Shown piece by piece: positions 55,618 to 64,000 of a DNA stretch of 64,000 bases. The stretch is from contig NZ_LMNS01000012.1 in the NCBI RefSeq assembly GCF_001423405.1, positions 421,211-485,210 of the forward strand, written 5' to 3'. The position numbers and the translations under genes were made by a program. The notes below the pieces were generated by a model. The model had not been told where the DNA came from, did no database searches, and was given only the letters and a program-made list of their open reading frames with translations. This DNA comes from Methylobacterium sp. Leaf123. Lineage in GTDB: Bacteria; Pseudomonadota; Alphaproteobacteria; Rhizobiales; Beijerinckiaceae. The stretch's first letter is position 1, and the number at the start of each line of letters is the position of its first letter.

Positions 55618-55923
55618 GGCGGAGAGTTCCTTGAAGGTCGTGCTGGAATCGTTCGTTGGGGCCGGCGCTCCCGAAGGGCGTGGTCGGGGCCTCAACTTGT
55701 GCGATGCACGCCTGTTCCGCATGCAGCGGGCTTCCCCTTGGGGAGGTGTCGATGCGCCGGTTTGCCGCTGGAAGAAACAACCTGTCTTGAATAAGTTGTT
55801 TTATAACAATGTTTTGCAATGGATAATCGTGGCGAAGAGCATCGCCGGCTCAGTCTGAAACGATTAAAACATCCCTATTTTTGCTCCGCTCACGACGCCG
55901 GTGATATGTCCCCAGCGCATATC
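55618..55923. other. Region upstream of the DUF4142 gene
   Basis: 306 bases. Besides the EcfG-like site it has an AT-rich part (about 55790-55835, AAGTTGTTTTATAACAATG) that could be a second promoter, and no gene. The metallophosphoesterase frame ends at 55924. Confidence 0.4.
55694..55718 (-). promoter_or_regulatory. EcfG-like promoter of the DUF4142 gene
   Basis: On the minus strand GGAAC (55714-55718), 16 bases, AGTT (55694-55697). Perfect -35, GTT kept in the -10, 77 bases before the ATG. Confidence 0.5.
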
Positions 55924-56865
55924 TCAGCGTTTCCGGCCATCGGTTCCAAGATCGACCACGACGATCTCCGGCGGCACGCCGAATCGCACCGGCGCGATGC
56001 TCGTGCCGAGCCCGCCGGAGGTGATGAGGTCCGCCTGCTCGCGGATATGGCCGTAGGCGAAGCGGTTGCCGTAGCGGGAGGGGACGACGGGGGAGCGGCC
56101 GAATAGGCGCACCTGTCCGCCATGGGTATGGCCCGAGAGCGTGAGCGCGATCCGCGGCGGCACCTGCGGAAAGATGTCGGGCTCGTGTGCCAGCAGAATC
56201 GCGGGCGCGCCGTCTGGGATCTTCGCCAGCGTGCCGGCCAGGTCGTCGAGGCCGATGCGAGGATGACCATGGCGCTTCCGACCCGGCAGGAGCGCGAGCT
56301 GGTCGCCAAGGCCGGCGAGCCAGACGGTGTGACCTTTGACCGAGAGCGGCAGCGCGTCGTTCTCCAGCACGGGGATACCGACGCGCCGAAGCGCCTCGCC
56401 CGCGATCGTCGGGCCGGCACCACGGGCCTGCGCCGTCTTGTCCTCCCACCAATCGTGATTGCCGAGGATGGCGTAGGTGCCCAGCGGTGCCGCGAGTTGT
56501 CCGAGCACCGGCGCCCATTCGGCGGCGTCCACGTAGCGCGTGACGACCCGCATGCCGGCGACGTAGTCGCCGGGCAGCACGATCACGTCGCCTTGGAGGG
56601 CGTTGGCCGCCGCGACGATCCCGGCGATGCGTGCCGTCGACATCCAGGGCTCGCAGGCATGGATGTCGGCAAGGGCGACGATCCGCAGGGTCAGGCCCTC
56701 CGGCCAAGGGCCGATCGGCTGCAGGCGTTAGCGCGTCACCGCGAGCCGCATCGGCTCGATGCCGACCGCATAGGCGCCCGTACCCGCCCCGGTCAGCGCC
56801 GTCGCGCCGAGCCCGACCGGCACCGTCCGTCGCGTGACGGAGGCGGAGCTTCGGTCCTCAGGCAT
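55924..56865 (-). pseudogene. Tat-type metallophosphoesterase broken by an in-frame stop
   Basis: The full frame of about 314 codons starts at the ATG 56865, which overlaps the ruvB stop by eight bases. The N-terminal 45 codons hold a Tat-like signal (VTRRTVPVGLGATALTGAGTG) and GIEPMRLAVTR. A TAA (56728-56730) follows, exactly where homologous proteins have Tyr, and the same frame then continues RLQPIGPWPEGLTLRIVALADIHACEPWM. The DxH metal motif (ADIHA) is past the stop. Further motifs GNHDWW, LAHEPD and SGHTHGGQ are intact. Restarting at 56643 would lose DxH, so no active enzyme is likely. It resembles YaeI-type phosphodiesterases. Confidence 0.85.
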
Positions 56866-57928
56866 CCGGGTCGTCGCTGCCGCCGAACAGGCCGAACTGC
56901 GAGCCGGGATCGCGCCGGGGTTCGGCAAAGCCCATGTGCCGGAAGGCATGTGGCGTCAGCACCCGCCCGCGCGGGGTGCGCTGCACGAAGCCCTTCTGGA
57001 TCAGGTAGGGCTCGATGATGTCCTCGATCGCGTCGCGCGGCTCGGAGAGGGCCGCGGCGATGGTCTCGATGCCGACCGGGCCGCCGCCGAACGAAGTGGC
57101 GATCAGGGTGAGATACTTGCGATCCATCACGTCGAGGCCGACGGGATCGACGTCGAGCATCTGCAGCGCCCGGTCGGCGATGGCGCGGCTGACCGTCGTC
57201 GCGTCCTCGACGATGGCGAAGTCGCGCACGCGGCGCAGCAGGCGCCCGGCGATGCGCGGGGTGCCGCGGGCCCGCTTGGCGATCTCGTTGGCGCCCTCCT
57301 CCGACATGCCGAGGCCGAGCACCCGCGCACCGCGGCGGACGATGAGTTCCAGCTCGTCGATCTCGTAGAATTCGAGGCGGATCGGGATGCCGAAGCGGTC
57401 GCGCAGCGGCGTGGTGAGCAGGCCCGCACGGGTGGTGGCGCCGACGAGGGTGAATTTCGGCAGCTCGATCTTCACCGAGCGGGCGGCCGGGCCTTCGCCG
57501 ATGATGAGGTCGAGTTGGTAATCCTCCATCGCCGGGTAGAGGATTTCCTCCACCGCCGGGTTGAGGCGGTGGATCTCGTCGATGAACAGGACGTCGCGCT
57601 CCTCCAGATTGGTGAGCTGCGCGGCCAGATCGCCGGCCTTGGCGATCACCGGGCCGGAGGTCGAGCGGAAGTTGACGCCGAGTTCGCGGGCGACGATCTG
57701 CGCCAGCGTCGTCTTGCCGAGGCCCGGCGGGCCGACGAACAGGACGTGATCGAGGGCCTGACCGGTCTTCTTGGCCGACTCGATGAAGATCTGCATGTTG
57801 GCGCGCGCCGCCCGCTGCCCGATGAACTCGGAGAGGCTCAAGGGGCGGATCGACTGGTCGGCGTCGTCCGGCCGGCGCTCGGGGCTCAGCAGGGTCTTGC
57901 CGGGCTTGGCGGTCTTGTCTTCGCTCAC
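56858..57928 (-). CDS. ruvB: Holliday junction branch migration helicase RuvB
   Basis: 356-residue AAA+ motor. Walker A GPPGLGKT at 66-73, Walker [12 protein letters not shown], sensor 1 LVGATTRAG, the arginine finger stretch [13 protein letters not shown], and winged-helix C-terminus ([21 protein letters not shown]). The GTG at 57928 gives the expected N-terminus; longer frames into the gap are unsupported. ruvA and ruvC are not upstream within the window; to the right is an unrelated divergent gene. Confidence 0.96.
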   Translation of the reverse strand: MSEDKTAKPGKTLLSPERRPDDADQSIRPLSLSEFIGQRAARANMQIFIESAKKTGQALDHVLFVGPPGLGKTTLAQIVARELGVNFRSTSGPVIAKAGDLAAQLTNLEERDVLFIDEIHRLNPAVEEILYPAMEDYQLDLIIGEGPAARSVKIELPKFTLVGATTRAGLLTTPLRDRFGIPIRLEFYEIDELELIVRRGARVLGLGMSEEGANEIAKRARGTPRIAGRLLRRVRDFAIVEDATTVSRAIADRALQMLDVDPVGLDVMDRKYLTLIATSFGGGPVGIETIAAALSEPRDAIEDIIEPYLIQKGFVQRTPRGRVLTPHAFRHMGFAEPRRDPGSQFGLFGGSDDPDA

Positions 57929-58353
57929 GGGGGTCTCGCGGGGCGTCGGCCGAATGGCCCTCGCAAAACGCCCGCGGCGCCGTCGCCCCGAGGGGAAACG
58001 GTCGGCGACCGGGCGTCTCGTGAGGCATTCCGACCTCGCGTTTTGCACATCCTGCACGCCCGCACCACCGCGGCAGAACAGACTGCTCCAGGGCAATCGC
58101 CCGAAGGCGCTCACCCTGGATTTTTGCTGGCCTCAGTCGCCGACGCCCGCCTCCGCGGGCTTAGGCTTCCGCTCCGCTCGATGCTTTCCGGGGCTCAAGC
58201 CTCGAAAACCCCGCGCCGCGAAGCCGCTCGAACGGCTTCGTGCCGTCGCTGTGCGGTCTGCTTCTGCGGGGCTTGCGTGCTTCGGCACACGCCGTGGGCG
58301 AGGGCGTGAGCGAGTTGGTAACCAACCCCGCCGATGATCGGGCCGTGCACCCG
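57929..58353. repeat. Intergenic repeat-rich region between divergent ruvB and an L,D-transpeptidase gene
   Basis: 425 bases with no convincing gene. AAAACGCCCG (57965-57974) and CGGGCGTCTCG (58010-58020) form an imperfect copy of the inverted repeat at 27153-27212, including the shared GTGAG after the right arm. A perfect hairpin CGAAGCCG (58219-58226) / CGGCTTCG (58233-58240) lies further on. Promoters for both genes should be here. Confidence 0.5.
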
Positions 58354-60102
58354 ATGAGATCCGCGATGCCGAATGTTATCCCCGCCTTGCGCAGGCCCCG
58401 CCGCGCCCGGCTCATCGGCGGCACGGGCGCCGCCCTCGCCCTGCTGCTCGCCGCCCCGCTCCGGGCCGAGTCCGTTCCCGAGCCGCAGCCGGATTCCCGG
58501 ATCAACCTGCGGATCGAGCCGAAGGCCGAGGCCGCGCCGGAGCCGAAACGCGAGCTGAGGGCCGATCCGAAGCCCGAGCCCAAGGTCGATCCGAAAACCG
58601 CGCCGAAACTGGAGCGCCCGACCGCCGACACGGTGGCCGTTCCGGCCGAGACCCCTCCGGCCAAGAAGGCATCGCGGGAATTGCCGCCGGTCGTCTATGC
58701 CCGCGTTTCCGAGGATCCGCTGCCGAGCTACACCGCGCAGACCTTCGTCGACACGATGCGCGCCGCCGAGCGCTATCAGGTCTATGCCGAGGCCGGCGGC
58801 TGGAAGACGCTGCCCGCCGATTTCGCCCCGAAGCCCGGCGACAGCCACGCCGCGATCCCCTCGCTGCGCCATCACCTCACCCTGACCGGCGACCTACCCG
58901 CCGACGCGCCGCCCTCCGACCGGTTCGACCCGCCGCTGGTGGCCGCCGTGAAGGCGTTCCAGGCCCGCCACGGCCTGCCGGATGCCGGCATCTTCGGCCG
59001 CCTCACGCTGAACGCTCTCAACGTGCCGGCCGACGTGCGGCAGCGGCAATTGCGCGCCTCGGCCCAGCGGCTGCTGGGGTCGGGCTTCGGCTTCGGCGAG
59101 CGCTACGTGATCGTGAACATCCCCTCCGCCACGGTGGAGGCGGTGGAGAACGGCGCGGTGACCCGCCGCTACGTCGCCGTGGTCGGCTCGCCCGACAAGC
59201 AGACGCCCGCGGTCGAGACCCGCATCACCGACGTGAACCTCAACCCGACCTGGACCGTGCCCGTCTCGGTGATCAAGAACGAGATCATCCCGACGATGCG
59301 CAAGAATCCGGGCTATCTCGCCAAGAACCGCATCCGCATCCTCGGCCCCGGCGGCGTCGAGGTCGATCCGAACGCGATCGACTGGAACACCCAGAAGGCG
59401 ACCAACTACACGCTGCGCCAGGATTCCGGCCTCGACAACTCGCTGGGCCAAGTGCGCATCGACATGCCGAACCGCCACGCGATCTACATGCACGACACCC
59501 CGTCGAAATCCCTGTTCGCCGGCTCAGTGCGCTTCCACTCGCATGGCTGCGTCCGCGTCGGCCAAGTGAAGGAGTTCGCCGCATGGCTGCTTCAAGGCAC
59601 CGAAGGACCGAACGGGGCGGGCTCCGCCTGGGGGCCGATCGAGATCGAGACCGCCATCGCCGTCGATGAGCGGCGCGACGTGAAGCTCGTGAAGCCGACG
59701 CCGGTCGCCTTCGTCTACATGACCGGCTACGCGACTTCGGACGGACGGGTGCATTTCCGCGATGACATCTACGGCCTCGATACGCCTCCGGCCCCGGCCG
59801 CGGCGACACCGCCGGTCCCCGATGTGACGACCACCGGTGCCATCACGCCCCGCGCGGTGCCGGCCCCTCGCCCGGCCGCACCGGGCGTCGCGCCGCGTCC
59901 CCTGCCGTCCGCCGCGCAGACTGCGCCGGTGAAGCCCGCACCGGCCAGGCCCGCGCCGGTCGGGGCCGCTGCCGCCCCGGCGCCTGCAACCGCCCTGCCC
60001 GCTCCGCAAAAGCCGCAGGCCCGGAAAGCCGCGCCGCCCGCCCGTGGGCCGGAGAGCGAGCCGGTCCCGATGCCGCCCGGCCTCGTCGGCGGGCGGGGCT
60101 GA
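58354..60102 (+). CDS. L,D-transpeptidase, YcbB/LdtD-type
   Basis: 582-residue periplasmic enzyme. Signal peptide about 18-41 (ARLIGGTGAALALLLAAPLRA). A Pro/Lys/Glu linker follows. A peptidoglycan-binding motif lies about 190-220 (LVAAVKAFQARHGLPDAGIFG). The YkuD core (about 245-440) has TPAVETRITDVNLNPTWTVP, IYMHDTPSKSLF and the active site H395-S-H-G-C399-V-R-V. Makes 3-3 crosslinks independent of penicillin-binding proteins. The C-terminal 110 residues are Pro/Ala-rich. Start is ATG 58354 or 58366. Confidence 0.93.
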   Translation: MRSAMPNVIPALRRPRRARLIGGTGAALALLLAAPLRAESVPEPQPDSRINLRIEPKAEAAPEPKRELRADPKPEPKVDPKTAPKLERPTADTVAVPAETPPAKKASRELPPVVYARVSEDPLPSYTAQTFVDTMRAAERYQVYAEAGGWKTLPADFAPKPGDSHAAIPSLRHHLTLTGDLPADAPPSDRFDPPLVAAVKAFQARHGLPDAGIFGRLTLNALNVPADVRQRQLRASAQRLLGSGFGFGERYVIVNIPSATVEAVENGAVTRRYVAVVGSPDKQTPAVETRITDVNLNPTWTVPVSVIKNEIIPTMRKNPGYLAKNRIRILGPGGVEVDPNAIDWNTQKATNYTLRQDSGLDNSLGQVRIDMPNRHAIYMHDTPSKSLFAGSVRFHSHGCVRVGQVKEFAAWLLQGTEGPNGAGSAWGPIEIETAIAVDERRDVKLVKPTPVAFVYMTGYATSDGRVHFRDDIYGLDTPPAPAAATPPVPDVTTTGAITPRAVPAPRPAAPGVAPRPLPSAAQTAPVKPAPARPAPVGAAAAPAPATALPAPQKPQARKAAPPARGPESEPVPMPPGLVGGRG

Positions 60103-60249
60103 GGCGCCCGCGCGGCGCCGCGTCCCATCCACAGCAGCGCAGCCATGCGGAGCGGAACAAAGGTTCCCGCTTCCTCATTCTGCCGATCGAGTACCGGCGT
60201 GGTTGTCGCCGGTCAGAATTCGATTGCAGAGTGTTAAGGATATCACCTC

Positions 60250-60777
60250 ATGGCTAAAGCCAAGCTGCGCGTCCCGAGTGACCGGCTCAACACCCCGACC
60301 GATCTCGACCCGAACGACGTCAAGAAGATCTCCGAGGGTCTGACCGTTCTCCTGTCGGATCTCTTCGCGCTCTACATCAAGACCAAGAATTTCCACTGGC
60401 ATGTCAGCGGCCCGAACTTCCGCGACTATCACCTGCTGCTCGATGAGCAGTCCGAGCAGATCTTCGCGATTATCGACGCCGTCGGCGAGCGCGCCCGCAA
60501 GATCGGCGGCACGACCCTTCGCTCCCTTGGGCAGGCCGAGCAGCTCAAGCGCGTTCCCGACAACAACGCGGACTACGTGAGCCCACTGGAGATGCTGAAG
60601 GAACTGCGCGACGACAACAAGGCGCTCACCGCCAACATGCGCGAGCTGCACAGCATCACCGACGAAGCCAACGACGTCTCGACCACGAGCCTCATCGAGG
60701 AGTGGATCGACCAGTCCGAGGAGCGCACGTGGTTCCTCTACGAGTCGACCCGCGAGGCCACCGACAGCGGTCACTGA
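60250..60777 (+). CDS. dps: Dps-family ferritin-like DNA-protection protein
   Basis: 175 residues, four-helix bundle, expected dodecamer. Ferroxidase residues at the inter-subunit site are H49, H61, D65, D76 and E80. Stores iron as ferric mineral using peroxide and can bind DNA; the basic N-terminus (MAKAKLRVPSDR) could do this. AAGGA precedes the ATG. GGAAC (60154-60158) and GTTCC (60163-60167) form an inverted pair upstream, possibly an operator; no EcfG -10 matches it. Confidence 0.95.
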   Translation: MAKAKLRVPSDRLNTPTDLDPNDVKKISEGLTVLLSDLFALYIKTKNFHWHVSGPNFRDYHLLLDEQSEQIFAIIDAVGERARKIGGTTLRSLGQAEQLKRVPDNNADYVSPLEMLKELRDDNKALTANMRELHSITDEANDVSTTSLIEEWIDQSEERTWFLYESTREATDSGH

Positions 60778-60799
60778 GCCTTTTCTCGGTAAAGATGGG

Positions 60800-60829
60800 C
60801 CGCCGATCCGAGAGGGTCGGCGGTCTTTT
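60800..60829 (+). terminator. Terminator of dps
   Basis: CCGCCGATCC (60800-60809), loop GAGA, GGGTCGGCGG (60814-60823) with one T-G pair, then TCTTTT. Confidence 0.85.
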
Positions 60830-60855
60830 CATGTCTGCGGAACCGAACGCGACGA

Positions 60856-63555
60856 CTACCCGACGGTCAGCGTCGCCTTCACGAGACTCGGGTCGTCCGG
60901 AACCGGTTTCTCCACGAAGCCGAGATGGCGGCAGACCGCGCGCATCGGCCGGTTCTCGGCGAGCACGCTGCCTTCGACCACGGCGATGCCCTCGGCCCTG
61001 GCCCAATCGATCATCATCCGCATGAGGGCGGCGCCGAGGCCCGTCCCCTTGATGTCGGAACGCACCAAGATCGCGAACTCGCCCGTGTCGTGGTTGGCGT
61101 TGGCGTGCAGGCGCACGGCGCCGAGCATGCGCCGGTCCTCCTCCGCCGCCTCGTCGAAGGCGACGAAGGCGATGGCACGGGAGTAATCGAGCTGGGTCAG
61201 CCGGGCGAGGAAGGCGTGGCTGAAGTCCCGCACCGGGGCGAAGAAGCGCAGGCGCACATCCTCGGGATCCACCTGCGCGAAGAAGGCGCGGAACATGCCC
61301 TCGTCGTCGGGCCGGACCGGCCGGACATGGACGCAGCGCTCCCCGACATCGAGCCGCCGCTCCCAATCGGACGGATAGGGCCGGATCGCGAAGCGCGGGT
61401 GCCAGTTGCCCCGGCGACGCTCCGGCCGGCTCGGCTCCGGTGCGATGCGCACCCGCGCATCGAGGGCGACCGCGCCGTCGGCGTCGGCGAGCAGGGGGTT
61501 GATGTCGAGTTCGCGCACCGCCGGCAGGTCGGCGGCGAGTTGGGCGAGTTTGACCAGCAATAGGGCGATGGCCGGCAGATCCGCCGCCGGCACGTCGCGA
61601 TAGGCTTCGAGACGGCGGGCGACGCGGGTGCGGCCGATCAGTTCGCTTGCCAGCGCCAGATCGAGCGGCGGCAGCGCCAGAGCCCGGTCGTCGATCACCT
61701 CGACCGCCGTGCCGCCGCGCCCGAACACCACCACGGGTCCGAAGACCGGATCTTCGGCAAGCCCCGCGATCAGCTCCCGCCCCTGCGGCCGGCGCAGCAT
61801 CGGCTGCACGGCAAAGCCCGCCACCCGCGCATCGGGGCGGAGTTCTCGGACCCGCGCGATCATCGCATGGGCCGCCTCGCGCACGTCGGCCTCCGAGGTG
61901 AGGCCGAGGCGCACGCCGCCGACCTCAGATTTGTGCACCACGTCCGGTGAGACCAGCTTGAGCACTACGGTGCCGCCGCCCGCGATCAGCGGCCACGCCG
62001 CTGCTGCAGCCCCATCGGGATCGGGCGCCAGCGTGACCGGCACCGAGACGATTCGGTAGGCGGTCAACAGCTCGGTCACCGCGTAGGGGTCGAGCCAGGT
62101 GCGCCCTTCAGCCAACGCCTCGTCCACGATGCGGCGCGCGGCGGCGACGTCCGGCGTAAAGTCGCGCGGCAAGGCGTCCGGCGTGCGCATCAGGTCGTTC
62201 TGCGCCTCGCGGTAGCGCACGAGGTGCAGGAAGCCCTCCACCGCGTCGGCATCGGTGGCAAAGAGGGGAATCTTGGCGTCGGCGTAGATCGCGCGGATCG
62301 CCTCGTCCTCGCCGATCGAGACCGCAAAGACGGGCTTGCGGCGCCCGGCCGAGCGCGCCTTGGCGACGGCGCCGGCCACGGTCTTGGCCACCTCACGGCT
62401 GCCCGCCCGCGCGGTCGGCACATGGATCGAGACGATCGCGTCGCTGTCGCGCCCGGCGAGCAGCGGCTCCAGGGCGCCGACATAATCCCCCGGCACCGCG
62501 TCGATGCCGAGATCGAGCGGGTTGGCTTGCCCACCGTGCCGCACCGGAGCGAGGCAATCCTGCGTTGCCTGAGCGGGCTCCGCCAGCGTGCCGCCGAGGT
62601 CGGCCAGCCGGTCGGCAGCGAGCGCACCGATGCCGCGGCCGTTGGAGACGATCATCAGCCGGTTGCCGGGGAAGGGCCGCTGACGCCCCAGGGTCTCGAC
62701 GGCGGAGAACATGGCATCGAGCCCGTCCACCGCGAGCAGGCCCGCGCGACGGAAGGCGGCCTCGTAGACGGCGCCGGGCCGGGCGAGCGCGCCCGTATGG
62801 GTCTCCGGCCGCCGGCCGGGCGCGTCGTGGCGCCCGGTGCGCAGCACCACGACCGGCTTGGCGCGGGCCGCCGCCCGGGCCGCCGTGAGGAATTTTCGCG
62901 CATCGTCCACGTGGTGCAGCGAGAGGATGATCGCGCGGGTGTGGAAATCTTCGGCGAAGTGGTCGAGGCAATCGGCGATGTCGATGTCGGCGGAGCGGCC
63001 GAGCGTCATCACCGCGGAAAAACCGACCCCGTGCCGCCATCCCCATTCGGCGATGGCCGAGGCGACGGTGCCGGATTGCGAGATGAGGGCGAGATCGCCG
63101 GGTTTCGGCGGGCGGGCGAGCAGGCTCGCATTGAGGCCGCGCGCCGGCACGCTCAACCCGATGCTGTCGGGCCCGATCAGCCGCAATCCGTGCCGCCGGG
63201 CCGCCGCCTGGGCGGCGCCGGCCGGGGCCGCCTCGCCGACGCCGAGATGGGCCGACAGGATCACCGCCGCGGCGGCGCCGATCTGCCCCGCCTCCTCGAC
63301 GATGCCCGGCACCGCCGCCGGGGGCGTGGCGACCATCACGAGATCGGGGGCCTGCGGAATGTCGGCGAGGCGCGGGCTGCAGGCCAACCCATCGACGCTG
63401 GTCTCGCGCGGATGGACCGGGACGATGTCACCGGTGAATCCGCCCGCGCGCAGGCCGTCGATGATCGCCCGGCCGACGGAGCCGGCGCGATCACCCGCTC
63501 CGACCACGGCGATGCGGCGCGGGACGAGCAGAGCCTCGAATCGATAGGTGCTCAT
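60856..63555 (-). CDS. Pat-like bifunctional acyl-CoA synthetase/GNAT protein acetyltransferase
   Basis: 899 residues. CoA-binding domain about 5-130 (IAVVGAGDRAGSVG), ligase-CoA about 150-300 with LISQSGTVAS and His in ETHTGALA (H253), ATP-grasp about 480-690 (VVLKLVSPDVVHKSEVGGVRLGL, FGRGGTAVEVIDD) and C-terminal GNAT about 735-890 (VRSDIKGTGLGAALMRMMIDWA). In enteric Pat/YfiQ this architecture acetylates acetyl-CoA synthetase lysine; the NDP-forming CoA-ligase part senses acetyl-CoA. Here the ACD-type His is kept, so ligase activity is not excluded. ATG at 63555. Confidence 0.92.
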   Translation of the reverse strand: MSTYRFEALLVPRRIAVVGAGDRAGSVGRAIIDGLRAGGFTGDIVPVHPRETSVDGLACSPRLADIPQAPDLVMVATPPAAVPGIVEEAGQIGAAAAVILSAHLGVGEAAPAGAAQAAARRHGLRLIGPDSIGLSVPARGLNASLLARPPKPGDLALISQSGTVASAIAEWGWRHGVGFSAVMTLGRSADIDIADCLDHFAEDFHTRAIILSLHHVDDARKFLTAARAAARAKPVVVLRTGRHDAPGRRPETHTGALARPGAVYEAAFRRAGLLAVDGLDAMFSAVETLGRQRPFPGNRLMIVSNGRGIGALAADRLADLGGTLAEPAQATQDCLAPVRHGGQANPLDLGIDAVPGDYVGALEPLLAGRDSDAIVSIHVPTARAGSREVAKTVAGAVAKARSAGRRKPVFAVSIGEDEAIRAIYADAKIPLFATDADAVEGFLHLVRYREAQNDLMRTPDALPRDFTPDVAAARRIVDEALAEGRTWLDPYAVTELLTAYRIVSVPVTLAPDPDGAAAAAWPLIAGGGTVVLKLVSPDVVHKSEVGGVRLGLTSEADVREAAHAMIARVRELRPDARVAGFAVQPMLRRPQGRELIAGLAEDPVFGPVVVFGRGGTAVEVIDDRALALPPLDLALASELIGRTRVARRLEAYRDVPAADLPAIALLLVKLAQLAADLPAVRELDINPLLADADGAVALDARVRIAPEPSRPERRRGNWHPRFAIRPYPSDWERRLDVGERCVHVRPVRPDDEGMFRAFFAQVDPEDVRLRFFAPVRDFSHAFLARLTQLDYSRAIAFVAFDEAAEEDRRMLGAVRLHANANHDTGEFAILVRSDIKGTGLGAALMRMMIDWARAEGIAVVEGSVLAENRPMRAVCRHLGFVEKPVPDDPSLVKATLTVG

Positions 63556-63885
63556 GGGCCGCCTATATCATCTCAAGGCGCGAGGCCGAGCGTCAAACCG
63601 CCCTATGATAGACCGGATCGACCGCATTTGGCGCGCCGGGGCCGCACGAAAGTCTCGTGCCGCGCGTACATCTCTCTCCAATACTCGTACTCGGCGAGCG
63701 TTCCGGCCGACTGGAACGGCAGGCGTCGCGAGTCGGCGATCCGGGCCCGCACCGACCTGCCCCTGTTTCGCCCGCTTGCTCCTGCGGCTAAGGTCAGGCA
63801 CCGGTCCCGGCGATGGCTGGTCGAATCGCGTCCGACAAAGCCCATTCCGCATCGTATGATCGATCCGCCGTTAGAGGAGTTGTCC
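63556..63885. other. Gap between the Pat-like gene and the aldolase
   Basis: 330 bases. A minus-strand frame (63603-63845, 80 codons) contains a segment with GC3-rich codons reading LAEYEYWREMYARHETF, which looks protein-like, but has no clear ribosome site; it may be a small gene or remnant. The rest should hold the divergent promoters. Confidence 0.3.
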
Positions 63886-64000
63886 GTGCCGACTTTCGCG
63901 ACCCGTCAAGCGATGGTCGAATCGATGCGCCGGATGCTCGACCTCGGCCTGAGCCAGGGGACGTCGGGCAACCTCTCCGTCCGAACCGGAAGCGGCTTCC
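63886..64000 (+). CDS. Class II aldolase/adducin family protein (5' part)
   Basis: The first 38 codons are visible and the gene runs off the window. VPTFATRQAMVESMRRMLDL is followed by GLSQGTSGNLSVR, the class II aldolase signature for the phosphate-binding loop (family includes fuculose-phosphate aldolase and MtnB). A perfect GAGGAG six bases ahead favours the GTG at 63886 over an in-frame ATG at 63856. Substrate cannot be judged. Confidence 0.82.
   Translation, partial: MPTFATRQAMVESMRRMLDLGLSQGTSGNLSVRTGSGF

Overview
The window looks like chromosomal DNA of a Methylobacterium/Methylorubrum-type alphaproteobacterium (order Hyphomicrobiales). The evidence is very high GC with strong GC3 bias, the CcrM-era cell-cycle regulator GcrA, EipB, a DinB with an N-terminal four-cysteine segment, small class Psd, a GGAAC-N16-GTT type general-stress promoter pattern, and gene sets (malonyl-CoA decarboxylase, 3-hydroxybutyrate dehydrogenase, CreA, DUF2865, DUF4142, aerobic-type cob genes) typical of that group. 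I name the genus by inference from protein style, not from a database match. The region is almost all core chromosome; I see no prophage, IS element, CRISPR array, rRNA or tRNA gene.

Layout. 1-2046: end of phoU, phoB, then convergent gcrA. 2558-10327: envelope protein EipB, DNA polymerase IV, and a cobalamin block (cobK-cobQ, cbiB, cobC) closed by an MFS exporter. 10722-17261: a 67-residue unknown, malonyl-CoA decarboxylase, a CsbD-like stress protein, 3-hydroxybutyrate dehydrogenase, accA coupled to a DUF1796 gene, and a lipoprotein L,D-transpeptidase. 17460-21207: rplS and rpsD with clear terminators, flanking a small MNT/HEPN toxin-antitoxin-like pair and an MltB-type lytic transglycosylase. 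21217-30847 (all minus strand): nitronate monooxygenase, a large CorA-like membrane protein, pssA-psd, a PAS-GGDEF protein, an Atm1-type ABC exporter and a LysM protein. 31064-42692: LOG plus methyltransferase, cysS, small exported proteins, CreA, DUF2865, a Pro/Arg-rich OmpA-family protein, MFS, PhnB-like and methyltransferase genes, gltX. 42749-46495: an AaeAXB-like efflux operon (DUF4345-FUSC-DUF1656-HlyD), each junction overlapping or tight. 46658-54730: small exported protein, GST, then tolB-tolA-tolR-tolQ and ybgC, without pal. 54901-64000: DUF4142, a broken metallophosphoesterase, ruvB, an L,D-transpeptidase, dps, a Pat-like acyl-CoA synthetase/acetyltransferase and the start of a class II aldolase.

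How things fit together. Cell-envelope upkeep dominates: EipB, two L,D-transpeptidases, a lytic transglycosylase, LysM and OmpA-family wall-binding proteins, phosphatidylethanolamine synthesis (pssA-psd) and Tol. Storage/acyl-CoA metabolism is represented by accA, malonyl-CoA decarboxylase, 3-hydroxybutyrate dehydrogenase and Pat. Three genes (csbD-like, DUF4142, OmpA-family) carry matches to the EcfG/PhyR general stress promoter.

The most notable observations are two disrupted genes: a PAS-chemoreceptor-like gene shifted out of frame between ybgC and tolQ, and a Tat-type metallophosphoesterase with an in-frame TAA just before its first metal-binding motif. Others are a CorA-superfamily protein with an unusual large N-terminal domain, a HEPN protein whose expected catalytic histidine is aspartate, a perfect 20-bp inverted repeat, a dispersed intergenic inverted-repeat family, and a hairpin over the rpsD ribosome-binding site. 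I found no clear evidence of a wholly new multi-gene system.
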